Shown here: one piece after another, positions 35,390 to 46,893 of the stretch
Numbering within the stretch: position 1 is the first letter of the stretch
Layout of the letters: each line of letters starts with the position of its first letter
Assembly: GCA_001599595.1 (NCBI GenBank)
Contig: BCHH01000006.1
Coordinates: forward strand, 150,846-214,845
Length of the DNA stretch: 64,000 nt
Direction of reading: 5' to 3'
DNA from: Beverwykella pulmonaria
Lineage: Eukaryota; Ascomycota; Dothideomycetes; Pleosporales; Melanommataceae
Translations under genes and position numbers: made by a program
Notes under the pieces: generated by a model
Database searches by the model: none
Seen by the model: the letters and a program-made list of their open reading frames with translations, nothing else
Told to the model about the DNA's origin: nothing

Positions 35390-36275
35390 ATGGAGAACCT
35401 CGACAGATTGACCGCCACGGGCCTACCCATCTTTGACCTCAACTCGGAAAACCTGGACTGCAAGGACTTCTCGCAGACGCCGCTGGGGCCTCGCGAAAAG
35501 TGGCCGTCGCTCAAATGCCTCGTCGCATCGTGCGTCTTGCCCCACTGCGCCGCCATCTTCTGGGGAAATGACCTTTGCATCATCCACAATCTTGCTTGGG
35601 GGAAGGCGACTGGAAATCTCGACGGCCAGGGCGCGCGCGCCTACGATAGTTACTCGGAGAATGCACTCAGCTCACTGAGGTCTGCGGTCCGTGGCCGCAC
35701 CGTCAAGGTAGGTAAGCGCCGTCGGTCCCATTCGTATGTCTGCTGCCTCAAGCTCATGGCCCTCCCGATTGCCGCTTCTTCCTAGAGAACACCTTGGACC
35801 TGGCACTGATGCTGCCGTCCTGCTGAGCACTGTTCTAGATGATGAGGGGGTTCGCCAGGGCGTCTATGCACAGATGCTTTACACGCCAGTCGTTGACAAA
35901 GAATCACCTCTTGCTGGCCTTGAGTCACGTCTACGCGATCATCCCGTCAGGCAGACCAAGGAAGAAGGCTCCCAGCAGACAAGAGGTAATACCCAGGTTG
36001 ATGCTAAGTAGACTCAACTGTTCCAGCGATTCGCCGAGCTCTTGCCCAACGGCCTGGCAATCCTTGACAGTGACGCTGAAGCTGTCTTCGTCAACGATGG
36101 GTTTTTCAAGCTTACGACGAATCGGACCTCCCAAGAATTCCGCGCCTGGCCCGAGAGCATCCATCCCAAGGATTATGAACGCGTCATGGACGTCTATCGC
36201 ACGGCCTTTTCCTCGCGTCATGAGCTACGCGTCGAGTTTCGATGTACCGGCAGCACCTCAATCGATGATGAGGAA
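35390..36275 (+). pseudogene. Hybrid-type histidine kinase, N-terminal half
   Basis: It starts MENLDRLTATGLPIFDL with the family-typical SQTPLGPREKWPS and IFWGNDLCIIHN (first PAS-like sensor), then an intron after GRTVK (about 35709-35800), a divergent linker (GPGTDAAVLLSTVLDDEG), and a second PAS that begins RFAELLPNGLAILDSDAEAV and reads through SIHPKDYERVMDVYR to STSIDDEE at 36275. The exact splice sites around 35980-36020 do not join cleanly by eye and may be damaged. The next base in the window belongs to the sugar transporter. The remainder of the kinase is at 27813-29469. Alone this half can make no kinase. Confidence 0.9.
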
Positions 36276-37475
36276 GAGTGCGTCTTCCGAATCGCTCGAT
36301 CATCCAGAAGCAGAGCCCCGAGGAAATAGCGTAAGAGGTTGCGTTGCAGCCAGTCAGAATGCGGGCCATGAGCTCGGACATGCCGATGCTTTGTTCGAGA
36401 ATGATTGGAAACTGTCCTAGTGATCAGAAAGGTTCAATGGGGAGGGCTTGAGGCGTACGTAGTAATTCAGCGCGTTGATGCCTCCAAATTACTGCATGAA
36501 CTGCGTTCCACAACCAAGCAGCAGGCGCTTGAGATGCCCAGACCTGTCTTTGCAAAGGATGACTTCCTTGAATGAGATCTGCGACTGCCGCTCCAATTCG
36601 ATGGATCCGGAGATAGACATGAGCTCCTTCATAACAATTGGGTCGTCGAGGCCAAGACCATTGCCTAGGTAGCGTCGTAGTGCCTCATGTGCCTCATCAG
36701 TGCGGTCGTGCATGAGGAGCCACCTAGGCGATTCTGGAGTGAAGAATAATAGGGTCACCTTGGCTATACATGGAACCAACTGATGTCTTCGTTAGCGGGT
36801 TGTCAGTTTTACATGGAAAGTGCCCTTGCCTGCAAAGCCATCGGCAATCGCCACTGAATACCGGTGTCCGTGAAGGAAGTTAGGAGAGTGAGCCATGATC
36901 CCAGCATATAGAAGATGACGTTGTAAAGAACGACGATGACGGAGAGCTTTCCTCGCCGCTCACCTCGGACACTCTCTGCCTGGTACACACCGACTGTATT
37001 GCTGACCATGCCTTGACTCTATCAACAAGGTATTCGGGAGTTATCGTAACGGGAGACTCACCATTTCCAAATCCATTGATCACTCGTCCCAAGATGAGCA
37101 TGGGAAAGTTGACAACAGCGAACTGCAGAATGGCGCCCAAGGCACTGACAGCAGCTGCAGCCCATAGAGTCTTCTTCCGTCCTAAGCGGTCTCCGAAGAG
37201 AGCAGCTATGAGACAGCCGCCGAGATTGCCGAGGGAGAAGCAACTGGCTGTACTGCCTTGGATATCGGCGTGTTTGGTTTGGGGAAAGGTGTTGATGAAG
37301 TCAGAGCTGATCAAGATGCCGCTGGTAATACCCTATTGGACAATTAGGTTAGATGGGTCGAGATTAACGTTTGCAGACACCGTACCTGGTCGTATCCGTA
37401 CCACGCCTGTCCTGCAGAGTTTGCAGCCGTCAGAACGACTTCCAATGCATATCCGTTCAGGTTGCCGACGACCAT
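36274..37475 (-). pseudogene. Sugar transporter, N-terminal half
   Basis: Five exons on the minus strand: 37475-37386, 37332-37062, 37011-36830, 36779-36459 and 36411-36276. Motifs: YGYDQGITSGIL in TM1, GDRLGRKKT and GRVINGFGNG, YQAESVRGERRG, FTPESPRWLL, the loop block ALNYYFPIILEQSIG and WMIERFGRRTL at the insertion edge. The intron at 36829-36780 uses a GC-AG pair (CAG|GCAAGG). Besides truncation there is one nonsense codon, TAA 36491-36489, where the family has Gln (FMQ*FGG), a CAA-to-TAA change. The C-terminal half is at 27135-27812. Intact homologues are plasma-membrane hexose or quinate-like porters. Confidence 0.93.
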
Positions 37476-38190
37476 GGCTGCAGATCGTCAAAATTATCCT
37501 TCTTGAGGTAGGAATGATGGAGATGGCCCGTTGAATGCGGGTCTCTCGTGATTATATATGCTTTTGGCATGGCACGGGCCGAGCATCTGCTAAGCTAGGG
37601 ATGAGGCCCTCTAGGAAAACACATGGCAATGGAGGTTCGAACCGCCTAGCTGGATCCGGGGTGTGTGGTGAGCCCGCCATGCTGTTCCAGGGGTAGTATG
37701 GGGAAGCCATGCGAGCCCCGGAATGAAATGCTCTGCTATCCGGGTCATGCTGAAACTGGGACGATGGAACTACTGGGAGTGAGGCGCGGGAATAAAGTCC
37801 TTTGGAAGGTATGCTGCTAGAGGTTGGAGGCCACATTCGGCCAGACATGGCGCGAGCCCAGCTTTCCTCCGAGTGCCCCGAGTGTGGGGACTCCACTACC
37901 AACCCCACACTTCACTAGTGTGCTAGGATCTCCGTTCTTGGACCGACCCAACAAGATGACGTACACCACCAGACGATGCGGTAAACGCTTTCTATCGTGT
38001 GCCGCGCTCCCTGTCCCTGAATCATGTCGGTGTTAATAGACCACCCGCCCTCGCATTCGGCCCATGTCGCGGCGGCATCCACTACACCACGATCGATCCC
38101 CTCAGTCTAGAGGGCACGCGACGCCGGAACGAAAGCTTGAAAGCCTCGGGCCATGTAGATGTCACCCCAGTTGATTACTTTGAAAACCAA
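37476..38190. other. Divergent region, transporter and Zn2Cys6 relic
   Basis: It separates the dead transporter (-) from the dead Zn2Cys6 regulator (+), so it once held both promoters. No gene is seen. Minus-strand frame 37552-37908 has no recognisable content. Confidence 0.5.
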
Positions 38191-40352
38191 CATGAACGAG
38201 AATCCATCAAAAGGGCGTCGGCTAAGCAAGACTGTGTGGGTTGCCGACGAGATGAGGTGGACGGGTGCTGACTAAGCCAACAGGAGTTTGCTCTGCCGGC
38301 AACGCAAAGTGCGATGTAATCGAAAGCTCCCCAAATGCGATAGGTGTTTGAGGGGAGGAGTAGAGTGCCAGTACAGTATATTAAAAGGTCAACCTGCGCC
38401 ATGTCCTCGTGACTGATAGTGAGCGCAGTTGTGGTGACGAACAAACCCGGGCTAAGAGCAGGTTATGTATCTGAGCTAGAAGAGCGCCTAGGTGCGTACT
38501 GCCTCCATGTTTCTCTCGGGTTCCTACTGACTCTCAACTTAGCCAAGCTTGAGCAGGAGGTCCAGCAGCTGAAAGCAAATCGACCAGGTACGTCAATAGA
38601 GACACATGAGTCTCTGTAGTACTGACAAGATTTGGAGTAGGCACAGCCGTGTCAGTAGACGTAAACAGCCTCGCACCCTCCAGCTCGTCCGACCAATCAC
38701 CCCGTGATACACCTGTTGCTCATATCAGCCCGCGTAGTGTGAGATGTTCGCCTTCTGGCTTTGACCCCTTATCTGCTAGCATACTCGACAAACTCTGCAC
38801 TGCCTAGTTCGACAAGTACCATGCCTGGTTTCCCATTCTTCATCGGCCTTCGCTCCTAGAAATTCTTCAAACTTCTCCGATACTTTCGAGCACCGTCCAC
38901 TACATTGTCTTCAAAGCCATTGCCGCCGTTACCATCCCACACTCGTACTACTCGGACTCATTGACAAATGAGCAACGCAGAATATTATCAGACGATCTGC
39001 GGGGTCAGGTAGTTATGGAGGCAATCAGTCAGCTCTCGCTTCAGTCACTCCAAGCCGTTTTGATCTTGACGATCCGGGACTACGGCGCAGGGCGGCTGAG
39101 CGAGTTTTGGAATCTAATTGCCCTAGCACAACGAATGGGAACCCAACTCGGCCTGCGAGATCTTGTCGCCCACCACTGCGATAACTTCAACTAGGTATCC
39201 AATATTCCGCCGCGTATGCTCCCACTGCCTACCTCCCTCATAAACAGGGAAGAGAAGATCCGAGCGTATTGGATGACCGAAGTGCTCGATGGATCCTCCA
39301 CTGTGGGAGAAGCCTGGAATCTCAACATTTTAAGACCGGAGAACATAGGGCTACTCCCTTGTAGCGACACCATTTGGGCTTTTCCTGAAGCAGTCATAAG
39401 TGGCTGGTCATTTGGTGAGTTCGAAATGTCGTCCGGATATTCTTTATACGTCATGCTGGTCACGAACGAGTTGTATCACGTCCATCGGTTCTTGCAGCAA
39501 TCATTCGACACACAGTCAGCGACGGAGCGTGTCCGATGGCAGAGCGAATGCAAGGCCGTCGACGAAGGGCTTATATCTTGGCGGTCCAAGTTTGCTGCTG
39601 CATCGGTGCGGATGAATGTCGAAAATGGAGGTGTTTATGATCCTAACCTCGTCTTGGCAATTGTGCATTGGACCTGTAAGTTGCCTCGTGCACTCATTTG
39701 ATTTCACCTGCTCATCGTCTTACAGAGCCATCGTATCGCTTTACTAAAGGCTGGCGCCACCGCCGTCCGGACTAGAAGAGGCACAGGGTCCTTGGTACCA
39801 CGCTATTCAGCGCTGTTTAGATGCATGCGACAGTATTACGAATGTACTGAGAGGGATGCACGATACACATCTGGAGAACATCAGTCCATTGATCATTTCC
39901 AGCATCTTCGTTGCATCCAGGTTCTTTCTTGGTACGCACCCCTTTGCTTACCCGAGAGATCTAATGTTGACTCAGTCACAGTCCATGCAAAGCACCTCAA
40001 CGTCGAGATACCCCGCAATCTCAACCTTCTTGTCTACAGTCTGAAGACTTGCGGACTTCGCTGGTCGTATGCTCGCAGACTCGAAAAGGTCATCCGCACC
40101 GCAACTGCGGACCACAAGCTTCCGTCTTCCATGTCGTCTCTTCCGGTGCAGTTTTACGATCTTCAATACTCGTATCTCGATATCGATGAAGCTCTTCGAG
40201 TCTGGGCAGAGGGACTCGAGCCTTGGATGCATCTGGCTGGACTGGAGCACCCAGCTTTGAATCAGACATCGATATTGATGCCCAAAATCAATATCGTCAA
40301 CGCTGATGATGGAACTTTTATGCCCAACGCATCTCAGCTCCAACAGGCTTAG
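38191..40352 (+). pseudogene. Zn2Cys6 transcription factor, broken
   Basis: A binuclear-cluster remnant (CRQRKVRCNRKLPKCDRC...C) lies near 38305-38380; its first Cys position reads Ser. Coiled-coil pieces follow (YVSELEERL, AKLEQEVQQLKAN), then the fungal-specific factor domain: FDKYHAWFPILHRPSLLE, RMGTQLGLRDL, REEKIRAYWMTEVLDGSS, YHAIQRCLDACDSITNVL, NISPLIISSIFVASRFFL, NVEIPRNLNLLVYSLKTCG. Introns recur between blocks. In-frame stops: TAG 38805-38807, TAG 39192-39194 and TAA 39746-39748. It is next to and divergent from the sugar transporter, so it was probably its pathway regulator. The reading across introns was by eye. Confidence 0.85.
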
Positions 40353-40561
40353 AGGTGCGGATCATCAAAGGTTCACACAATCGGCCTACGAGGCAACATC
40401 ATACCAGCCAGTGTCTCGCTCGGACTATGCGGTATCTTCCTGTAATACCTAGATAAGAACGGTACGATGAATTATGCGCAAAATCGAGGTTAGAATGCCT
40501 GCTGATGCCTACTGATGCCTTGTCTCTTCGTCGACATTTGCACTTTCCTAGTTTAGCTGTA

Positions 40562-42674
40562 CCGTGTCCGTGCGCGTGACGCCCGGATTCGCGTGACGCC
40601 CCATCAACCAAAAACTACCCCTATACTGCGACGATCGCAACACCACCATTATGGCTCCTATTGACGATGCAATTGCTGCGATACAGTCGCTGAAGCCCGG
40701 GGAATCTTACTCCTACACAAAAATGGCTGAAAAGTTTGGTGTTGATCGATCAACGCTATCGCGGAGGCACAAGCAGGTTCAAGCACCACACGCCACCAAG
40801 ATTATCAACCAACAGAAGCTTAACCCACAACAAGAGCAGGAGCTTGTCAAGTATATAGAAGGACTCACAGCACGTCACTTACCACCTACGAGAGAGATGA
40901 TACGGAATTTCGCATCGACAATAGCGAAGGAGCCAGTGAGCGAGAGCTGGGTAACCCGCTTTATCAACCGACACAAGATCCACCTCATCTCTCAATGGGC
41001 GACGGGTATGGACGCTAATCGCCACAACGCTGATTCTGGTTATAAGTACAAGCTGTACTTTGACCTGATGCAGTACAAAATCTCTGAGTACAACATTGAC
41101 GCTCGTCACACATACAATATGGATGAGAAGGGCTTCTTAATTGGCATCACTGGCAGGTCAAAACGGATCTTCAGCAGGCGGATGTGGGAGAAAAAGGAGG
41201 TTAGGGCATCACTTCAAGATGGCAACCGCGAGTGGATTACCCTTCTAGCGTGTGTGTGCGCGGATGGATCAGCGCTGCCGCCAAGCCTCATCTATCAAGC
41301 TGCCAATAAAGCTATACAATCAACCTGGGTCGATGCTATTGAAGCAAGAAAACATTCAGTATTTGTCACCTCATCGCCCTCTGGCTGGACAAATAATGAT
41401 ATAGGACTTGCTTGGCTTGAGCAGGTGTTTGATCGCTACACCAAGAAGAAAGCTTGACAAAGTTACCGACTGCTTATTGTTGATGGCCACGGCTCGCATC
41501 TAACAATGGATTTTATTGACTATTGCGACCGTAACAAGATACTCCTGGCTATATATCCTCCTCATTCAACCCACACGCTTCAGCCGCTTGATGTAGTTTG
41601 CTTCAAGCCTCTGTCAACTGCGTACTCTACTGAGCTATCAACACATCTTCACCGAAGCTAGGGACTACTCTCTATTAAGAAGGGTGACTTCTTCCCTCTA
41701 TTCTGGAAGGCCTGGGTGAGCAGCTTTACTAAGGTGACAATACTCAACTCCTTCAAAGCAACGGGTATAGCACCTCTTAACCCTGACATTATACTTAATC
41801 GCTTTACCACCAACGCCTTAGAAGAGCAGGATTCACGTGAGAGCTCTACGTCAGTACTTAGTGGAGAGGATTGGCGCAAAATGGAGAGGCTTGTACGGTC
41901 TGCAGTGAAGGATCAGAGCAGTAAGGACACGCAGAAGCTCCGCCGCTCACTCCACCATATCTCAGTTCAAAATGAGCTACTTCACCTTGAGATTGATGGG
42001 CTCCGAGAGGCTCTATTATTCAAGAAGAAGCACAATAAGAAGGGCAAGCCTCTTGACCTTCAACAGCGCAAGGAGTACCATGGTGGCGCTGTGTTCTGGT
42101 CACCAAGGAAGGTGAGGGAAGCTCGCCATCGTGAGGCAGTGAAGGAGCGTGATAAGAAGGAGCAGCAGCTTCAAAAAGCTGAGACAGCTGAGTTGAAGAA
42201 GGCAGCTAAGCTATACAAGGAGAAAATTGCAGAGGAGAAGCGTGTGGCGAAGGCTAAAGCAGCGAAGGTCAAGGAGAAAGAGAAGGCTGAGAAGGCAGCA
42301 GATCGCGCCCGTCAGAAGGAGGCTCGCGACGCAGCAAAAGCTCTACAATTATCCCAAAAGGGTAAGAGGAAAGCATCACAGCCACCTACACAGAGCAACA
42401 AGCGTCAGAAACGTGTGGTTGATGCTATGGTTGCTGGGGAGGCCTCAGGTGCCCCATCACCTCCCCCATCCGTCACCACGCGCCGCGGCCGCAACGTCAA
42501 GCTTCCAAGTAAATACAAGTAGCACAGGTTGATCGCAAGCATCAATATAGTACTCCACCACAAAATCTCGTGATATTTGCAGTTGAGTGTGGCTCAATAG
42601 CCTCATTTTGGAGGGACCTGCTATGGTGTTGGCGGGGCGTCACGCGAATCCGGGCGTCACGCGCACGGACACGG
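40562..42674 (+). mobile_element. Pogo/Fot1-type DNA transposon, full length
   Basis: Perfect 41 bp terminal inverted repeats occupy 40562-40602 and 42634-42674, flanked on both sides by the TA target duplication (40560-40561 and 42675-42676). Each TIR contains GCGTGACGCCC twice as a direct repeat, the likely transposase-binding subsites. The element is 2113 bp with one transposase gene. Confidence 0.96.
40651..42522 (+). pseudogene. Pogo/Fot1 transposase, two stop codons
   Basis: A single frame of 624 codons. It has an N-terminal Psq-type helix-turn-helix (about 5-45), a CENP-B-type second DNA-binding domain (about 55-115), the DDE catalytic domain with Asp in YNMDEKG (158), IVDGHGSH (278) and QPLDVVCF (313), and a long Lys/Ala/Glu-rich coiled coil before a basic tail. 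Stops: TGA 41456-41458 (KKKA*QSYR) and TAG 41658-41660 (HLHRS*GLLS, where Gln fits). The rest is open. With intact TIRs this copy could be mobilised only by transposase from elsewhere. Confidence 0.93.
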
Positions 42675-42676
42675 TA

Positions 42677-43253
42677 GCGCCCCTATTCGGCTAACCCCGC
42701 ATTCCAACATCCAGACGATCGCCATCCACAAAGCTTGCCTCAACCTTCATGACACTGGAATTAAACGCTGCTGTAGCCGGCTGCCATGGTCTGTTCACTA
42801 CAAGCGTGGCGATCGGCTGCATTGCATGCATACGGCACAACCTAAATCTTCAACAACTCATAGATGCGTCATGACTGTGATGTTGGAATCGTGCTTGCTT
42901 CTGCAGCCTTTTATTATCTGGATATATAAGGATCCACAGCGACCTATATAGCTGCATATAATACAGGCAGATCTCCGATAGTCATCCGTCTGCGCCAATC
43001 TAGTTTAATTACGTTCTGCCAGGTACGGAATGCAACTCGCATCCTTCCCATATCTTACCCATGCTTCCCGCGATGTCACCGCGATGTCACCTCCTGATCC
43101 AGGCATCGCACCTTCCCCGCATGCTCTTGTCTTATCCTTCGCACTGCATCACACGCCGTCAGTCAACTGCGTACCTGCATATCCATCTAAGTATATGTTC
43201 AGGTAGCGCCTCATTCCTGTATCTCACACTCTTGGCTCGTCGAGGTGATCAAC
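42677..43253. other. Intergenic, upstream of GH92 gene
   Basis: It contains a TATATAAGG-like box near 42933 and pyrimidine-rich leader sequence up to the GH92 start. No gene seen. Confidence 0.45.
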
Positions 43254-45983
43254 ATGGCTATCAAAGCCCGCTCGTTGCTATACTTTTCTTCATTATTTTA
43301 CTTCTTCGCATCTGCGCAGAATACTACCGACAATCTGCAATATGTTGATCCGCTAATTGGGAGTGCTAATGGAGGTTTGTACCAAATGCGCAGTCAACAG
43401 ATTGTTCTAACTTTGCAGGCAACGTCTTTGCTGGCGCCACCCTGCCATACGGTATGAATGAACTCTCTTGTTATAGGTTTTTGGCCCACTGACTGTTTCC
43501 AGGTATGGCGAAAGCTGTTGCTGATGTCGACTCGGAAAGTAACCAAGGTGGCTTCACGACTGAAGGCGGAAATGTGACTGGGTTTAGCACCATGCATGAC
43601 AGCGGGACAGGTAACTCTATCTTCACTTTGAACAGGAAACTGAAACCCGGCTCATATTGACAATTGAGCAGGTGGAAACCCATCCCTCGGTAACTTTGCA
43701 TTCTTCCCGTATGCCTCATGCCCAGGGGATGAGCTAAACCGATGCATCTTCCCAAAAAACACGAGAAAAATCCCTTACGACGCAAGCTCCGTAAAATCTA
43801 CGCCTGGATATTTCGCTATCGCATTAGCAAGTGGAGTTGCAACGGACATGACTACCGCGCAGCATACGTCTCTCTTTCGATTCAAGTTCCCTTCTACTAC
43901 AACTGGAACGAGCCCGCTAGTTCTCCTGGATCTCACGGACCTTGCGAATTCTCGTCAGGATAACGCTACTATTTCAGTTGACGGTACAACTGGACGTATG
44001 ACCGGCAGCGCGCGATTCTTGCCCAGCTTTGGCTCTGGAACATGGACTGGGTACTTCTGCGCCGACTTCAAGGGCGGCGATATCCGCGATAACGGTATCT
44101 TCGCCAACAGCCGTGCTAGTGCTGATGTAAAGGATTTGAAGCTGTCTCGTGGCATAAATTCGGGTGCACTTCCTGGAGGCGGTTTTGTTCGCTTCAAGTC
44201 AGCTCCCGCTGATGGCGTTCTTGCAAGGATTGCTGTGAGTCTTATCAGCAGCGATCAGGCTTGTAGAAGCGCGGAGTCAGAAATACCTACTTTTGATTTC
44301 GATGCTATTCATTCGGCTGCGGAAAGCGCTTGGAAGGAAAAGCTTGCTCCAATTACTGTTTCAACAAGTGGAGTCGCCACCTCGCTTATTACAAACTTCT
44401 ATTCTGGAATATATCGAACTATGGTAAACCCGCAGAATTATACCGGAGAGAATCCAAAGTGGCAGAGTAGCGAGCCATATTTCGATTCATTCTACTGTCT
44501 GTGGGATAGTTTTAGATCACAGCTGCCATTCCTCACAATTCTCGACCCTGCCAGTCTTACACAAATGATTCGTTCTCTGATCGACACCTACGAACATGAG
44601 GGGTGGTTACCCGACTGCCGCATGTCTTTGTGCAAAGGCTACACACAAGGTGGATCAAACGCAGATGTCGTGCTTACCGATGGCTACATCAAGGGGCTAA
44701 AAGACGGCATTGACTGGGAGAAAGGTTATCAAGCAGTCGTGAAAGACGCAGAAGTTGAGCCATACGACTGGTCCAACGAAGGTCGTGGCGGTCTCGACAG
44801 TTGGAAATCCCTCGGCTACATTCCTACTCAGGATTTTGACTACAAGGGCTTTGGAACCATGACGCGTAGTGTTTCAAGGACACTAGAGTATGCTTACAAT
44901 GACTTTTGCATTGCGCATATGGGAAAGGGTCTTGGTGGGAAGGATGCCGATGTAGAGAAGTATACGGAGCGGAGCAGTAATTGGAGGAACCTCTATTACA
45001 AGGATCAGAAGTCTTTCCTTTTCAACGGGCAGGACACGGGATTTACTGGGTTCTTCCAGGGGAAGTTCTTGAATGGGACGTGGAACACTCAGAATCCGCT
45101 TTGGTGCTCGACAATCGATCCCAATCCATCGCGTGTTTGCTCACTGCAAAATACCGGACAGGAAACGTTTGAGTCATCGCTGTGGGAATATGGATTGTGA
45201 GTGCTTCGACACACGCATCTCACTTGTTTGAATCTGACATGGTCACCGTAGCTATGTTCCCGGAGACCAAGCCGGTCTCATAGCACTGTATGGCGGACCA
45301 AAAGGCTTCGTCAACCGCCTCAATTACCTTCATGACCAAAACATAACCTACATTGGCAACGAGGTCCTGCGCTATTCTCACATTCTCCAAAATCACCGCT
45401 AACTCCTCATCAGCCTTCCTTCCTGACGGTTTTCCAATACCACTACGCTGGCCGCCCCGCCCTCAGCGCCCTCCGCTCGCACTTCTACATTCCCCGCTTT
45501 TTCTCCCCGACGCACGCCGGACTTCCCGGCAACGATGACAGCGGTGCAATGGGATCCTTTGTCGCCATGTCCATGATGGGTCTGTTCCCTAACCCAGGGC
45601 AGAACGTCTACCTCATTACGCCTCCCTACTTCGAACGCGTCTCTATTAAGTCCCCAATCACTGGTAAGACGGCCGTCATTCGTAACGTCAATTTTGATCC
45701 AACGTATCAGTCGATTTATATTCAGAGTGCGACTCTCGATGGGGAAAGCTACACAAAGAATTGGATCGATCACAGTTTTTTTACCGAGGGAAAAGAGTTG
45801 GTCCTTACGCTGGGTAGAAATGAGAGTGGTTGGGGCACGAGAGTGCAGGATTTGCCGCCGAGTTTGAGTGAGTATGCGGGGTTTGGGGAGGGGACAGGTA
45901 ATGGAACAGTAGAGACGTTGAGAAGAGGGGTGGGGAGGGGTGGACTGGGCAGCGTAGAAAGCGAGGTGGGGCGAGCCTTTTAA
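43254..45983 (+). CDS. Secreted alpha-mannosidase, GH92
   Basis: Six exons: 43254-43374, 43419-43451, 43503-43610, 43672-45196, 45252-45363 and 45414-45983, giving 822 residues with all phases agreeing. The signal peptide ends near ASAQ (residue 22). YVDPLIGS..GGNVFAGATLPYGM is the family opening. The catalytic domain carries FYCLWDSFR, HEGWLPDCRMS, GGSNADVV, a DNDSGAMG-type block (GNDDSGAMG) and MGLFPNPGQNVY. GH92 enzymes are calcium-dependent exo-alpha-mannosidases, often alpha-1,2, that trim mannans or N-glycans outside the cell. Many N-glycosylation sequons are present. No lesion was found; exon 2 is only 33 bp. Confidence 0.94.
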
Positions 45984-46893
45984 GCAGGGCTGATGTAAGG
46001 TCTAGTCCGTACAATATTGTGACTGACAGAGAACTCAACGAGCACATCAGCAATAGCTCTCACGGTTTTTTGCAGTCTGGAGGAAACATAACAAGCAAGA
46101 ATAGCTGCTAGAGTTTGTCTAGGAACAGACTCACATGAAGGAAGTTTGGAAATCTTTTAAATATTTGCCTTCTTTCTATTGACCTGTGTAACTTGTATGT
46201 GCTGCCAGGGATCATTTCAGGGCGGAAATGAGAACAATAGATGCATCGACATGTTGCAGTGGAAGGAAGGGGTGTCGATAGAAAACAGGCAAAACTTGTA
46301 GACAGAATTACTCTTTCAATCCATACGCATCTCCCCACCTCCGAGCCTCATCATAATTGATGTTGCATCGTACTTCATTCGAAGCGACCTCGAATTGAGC
46401 ATCACAGAGCTAGCAGATAAAGAGTTGAAACGAGGCGTTGGGCATGTTCAAATTCCTGATATAATCGCAACCGCGGATGTCTGTCACAGAAACAGGCTTT
46501 GATTTCTTCTAGCAGCCAAATTCTTGATGAAGTGAGGTCGCAAGCCGATATCCTTCATTTATAGGTAAATTGCCAGATGTGGCTGGATAGTGGAGTGGGG
46601 TGCTAGTGCAATAGAATCCAGGAGGGTCAAGTGATGCTTGAAAGTATTCACTGCTAAACACAAGTGTGCAAAGATAAGACTAGGATTATTTGGTAATTTT
46701 ATATTGACTATGTTAAACAAGCCAAACGATGGAATTCAGAAGAGATGATGCCCATCCCACATGCGACGGACATTCCCCTGACCAAAGAGATAGCAAATTT
46801 GCTGCAAACAAATGGCAGTGATGGTACTAAGGGATAACACATTCGATGGTCTGTACCAGATACCAACAAAGCGAAAGAGCTCTCCCTGTCGGC
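45984..46893. other. Intergenic, no gene seen
   Basis: It holds the 3' ends of the GH92 gene (+) and the small secreted protein gene (-). No domain, repeat or RNA gene was identified. Confidence 0.45.

Larger units (their letters stand above)
27811..36275. mobile_element. 8.46 kb circularly permuted insertion
   Basis: The outer flanks are two halves of one sugar transporter gene (-) and the inner ends are two halves of one histidine kinase gene (+), in permuted order: C-terminal half on the left, N-terminal half on the right. Removing 27813-36275 closes the transporter frame exactly (RRTL then MMGG). Joining 36275 to 27813 closes the kinase frame exactly (DDEE then WRVFLL). Both junctions share the dinucleotide AA and no base is missing. 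I see no terminal inverted repeats, no target duplication beyond AA, and no tyrosine recombinase or transposase. Cargo: the kinase halves, a solo LTR, a minisatellite, a TLC-like membrane protein and a decayed F-box gene. Origin as an integrated DNA circle is inferred. Confidence 0.85.

Noticed and set aside
27811..36275. Starship, Crypton or Helitron origin of the insertion
   Set aside because: No tyrosine recombinase, captain-like gene, Rep/helicase or characteristic ends were recognised. The circle reading rests on gene order and junctions only.
27135..37475. The transporter and kinase halves are simply two truncated paralogues each
   Set aside because: Both pairs fit end to end with no overlap, no gap and correct phase at the same two base pairs, which is very unlikely for independent truncations.
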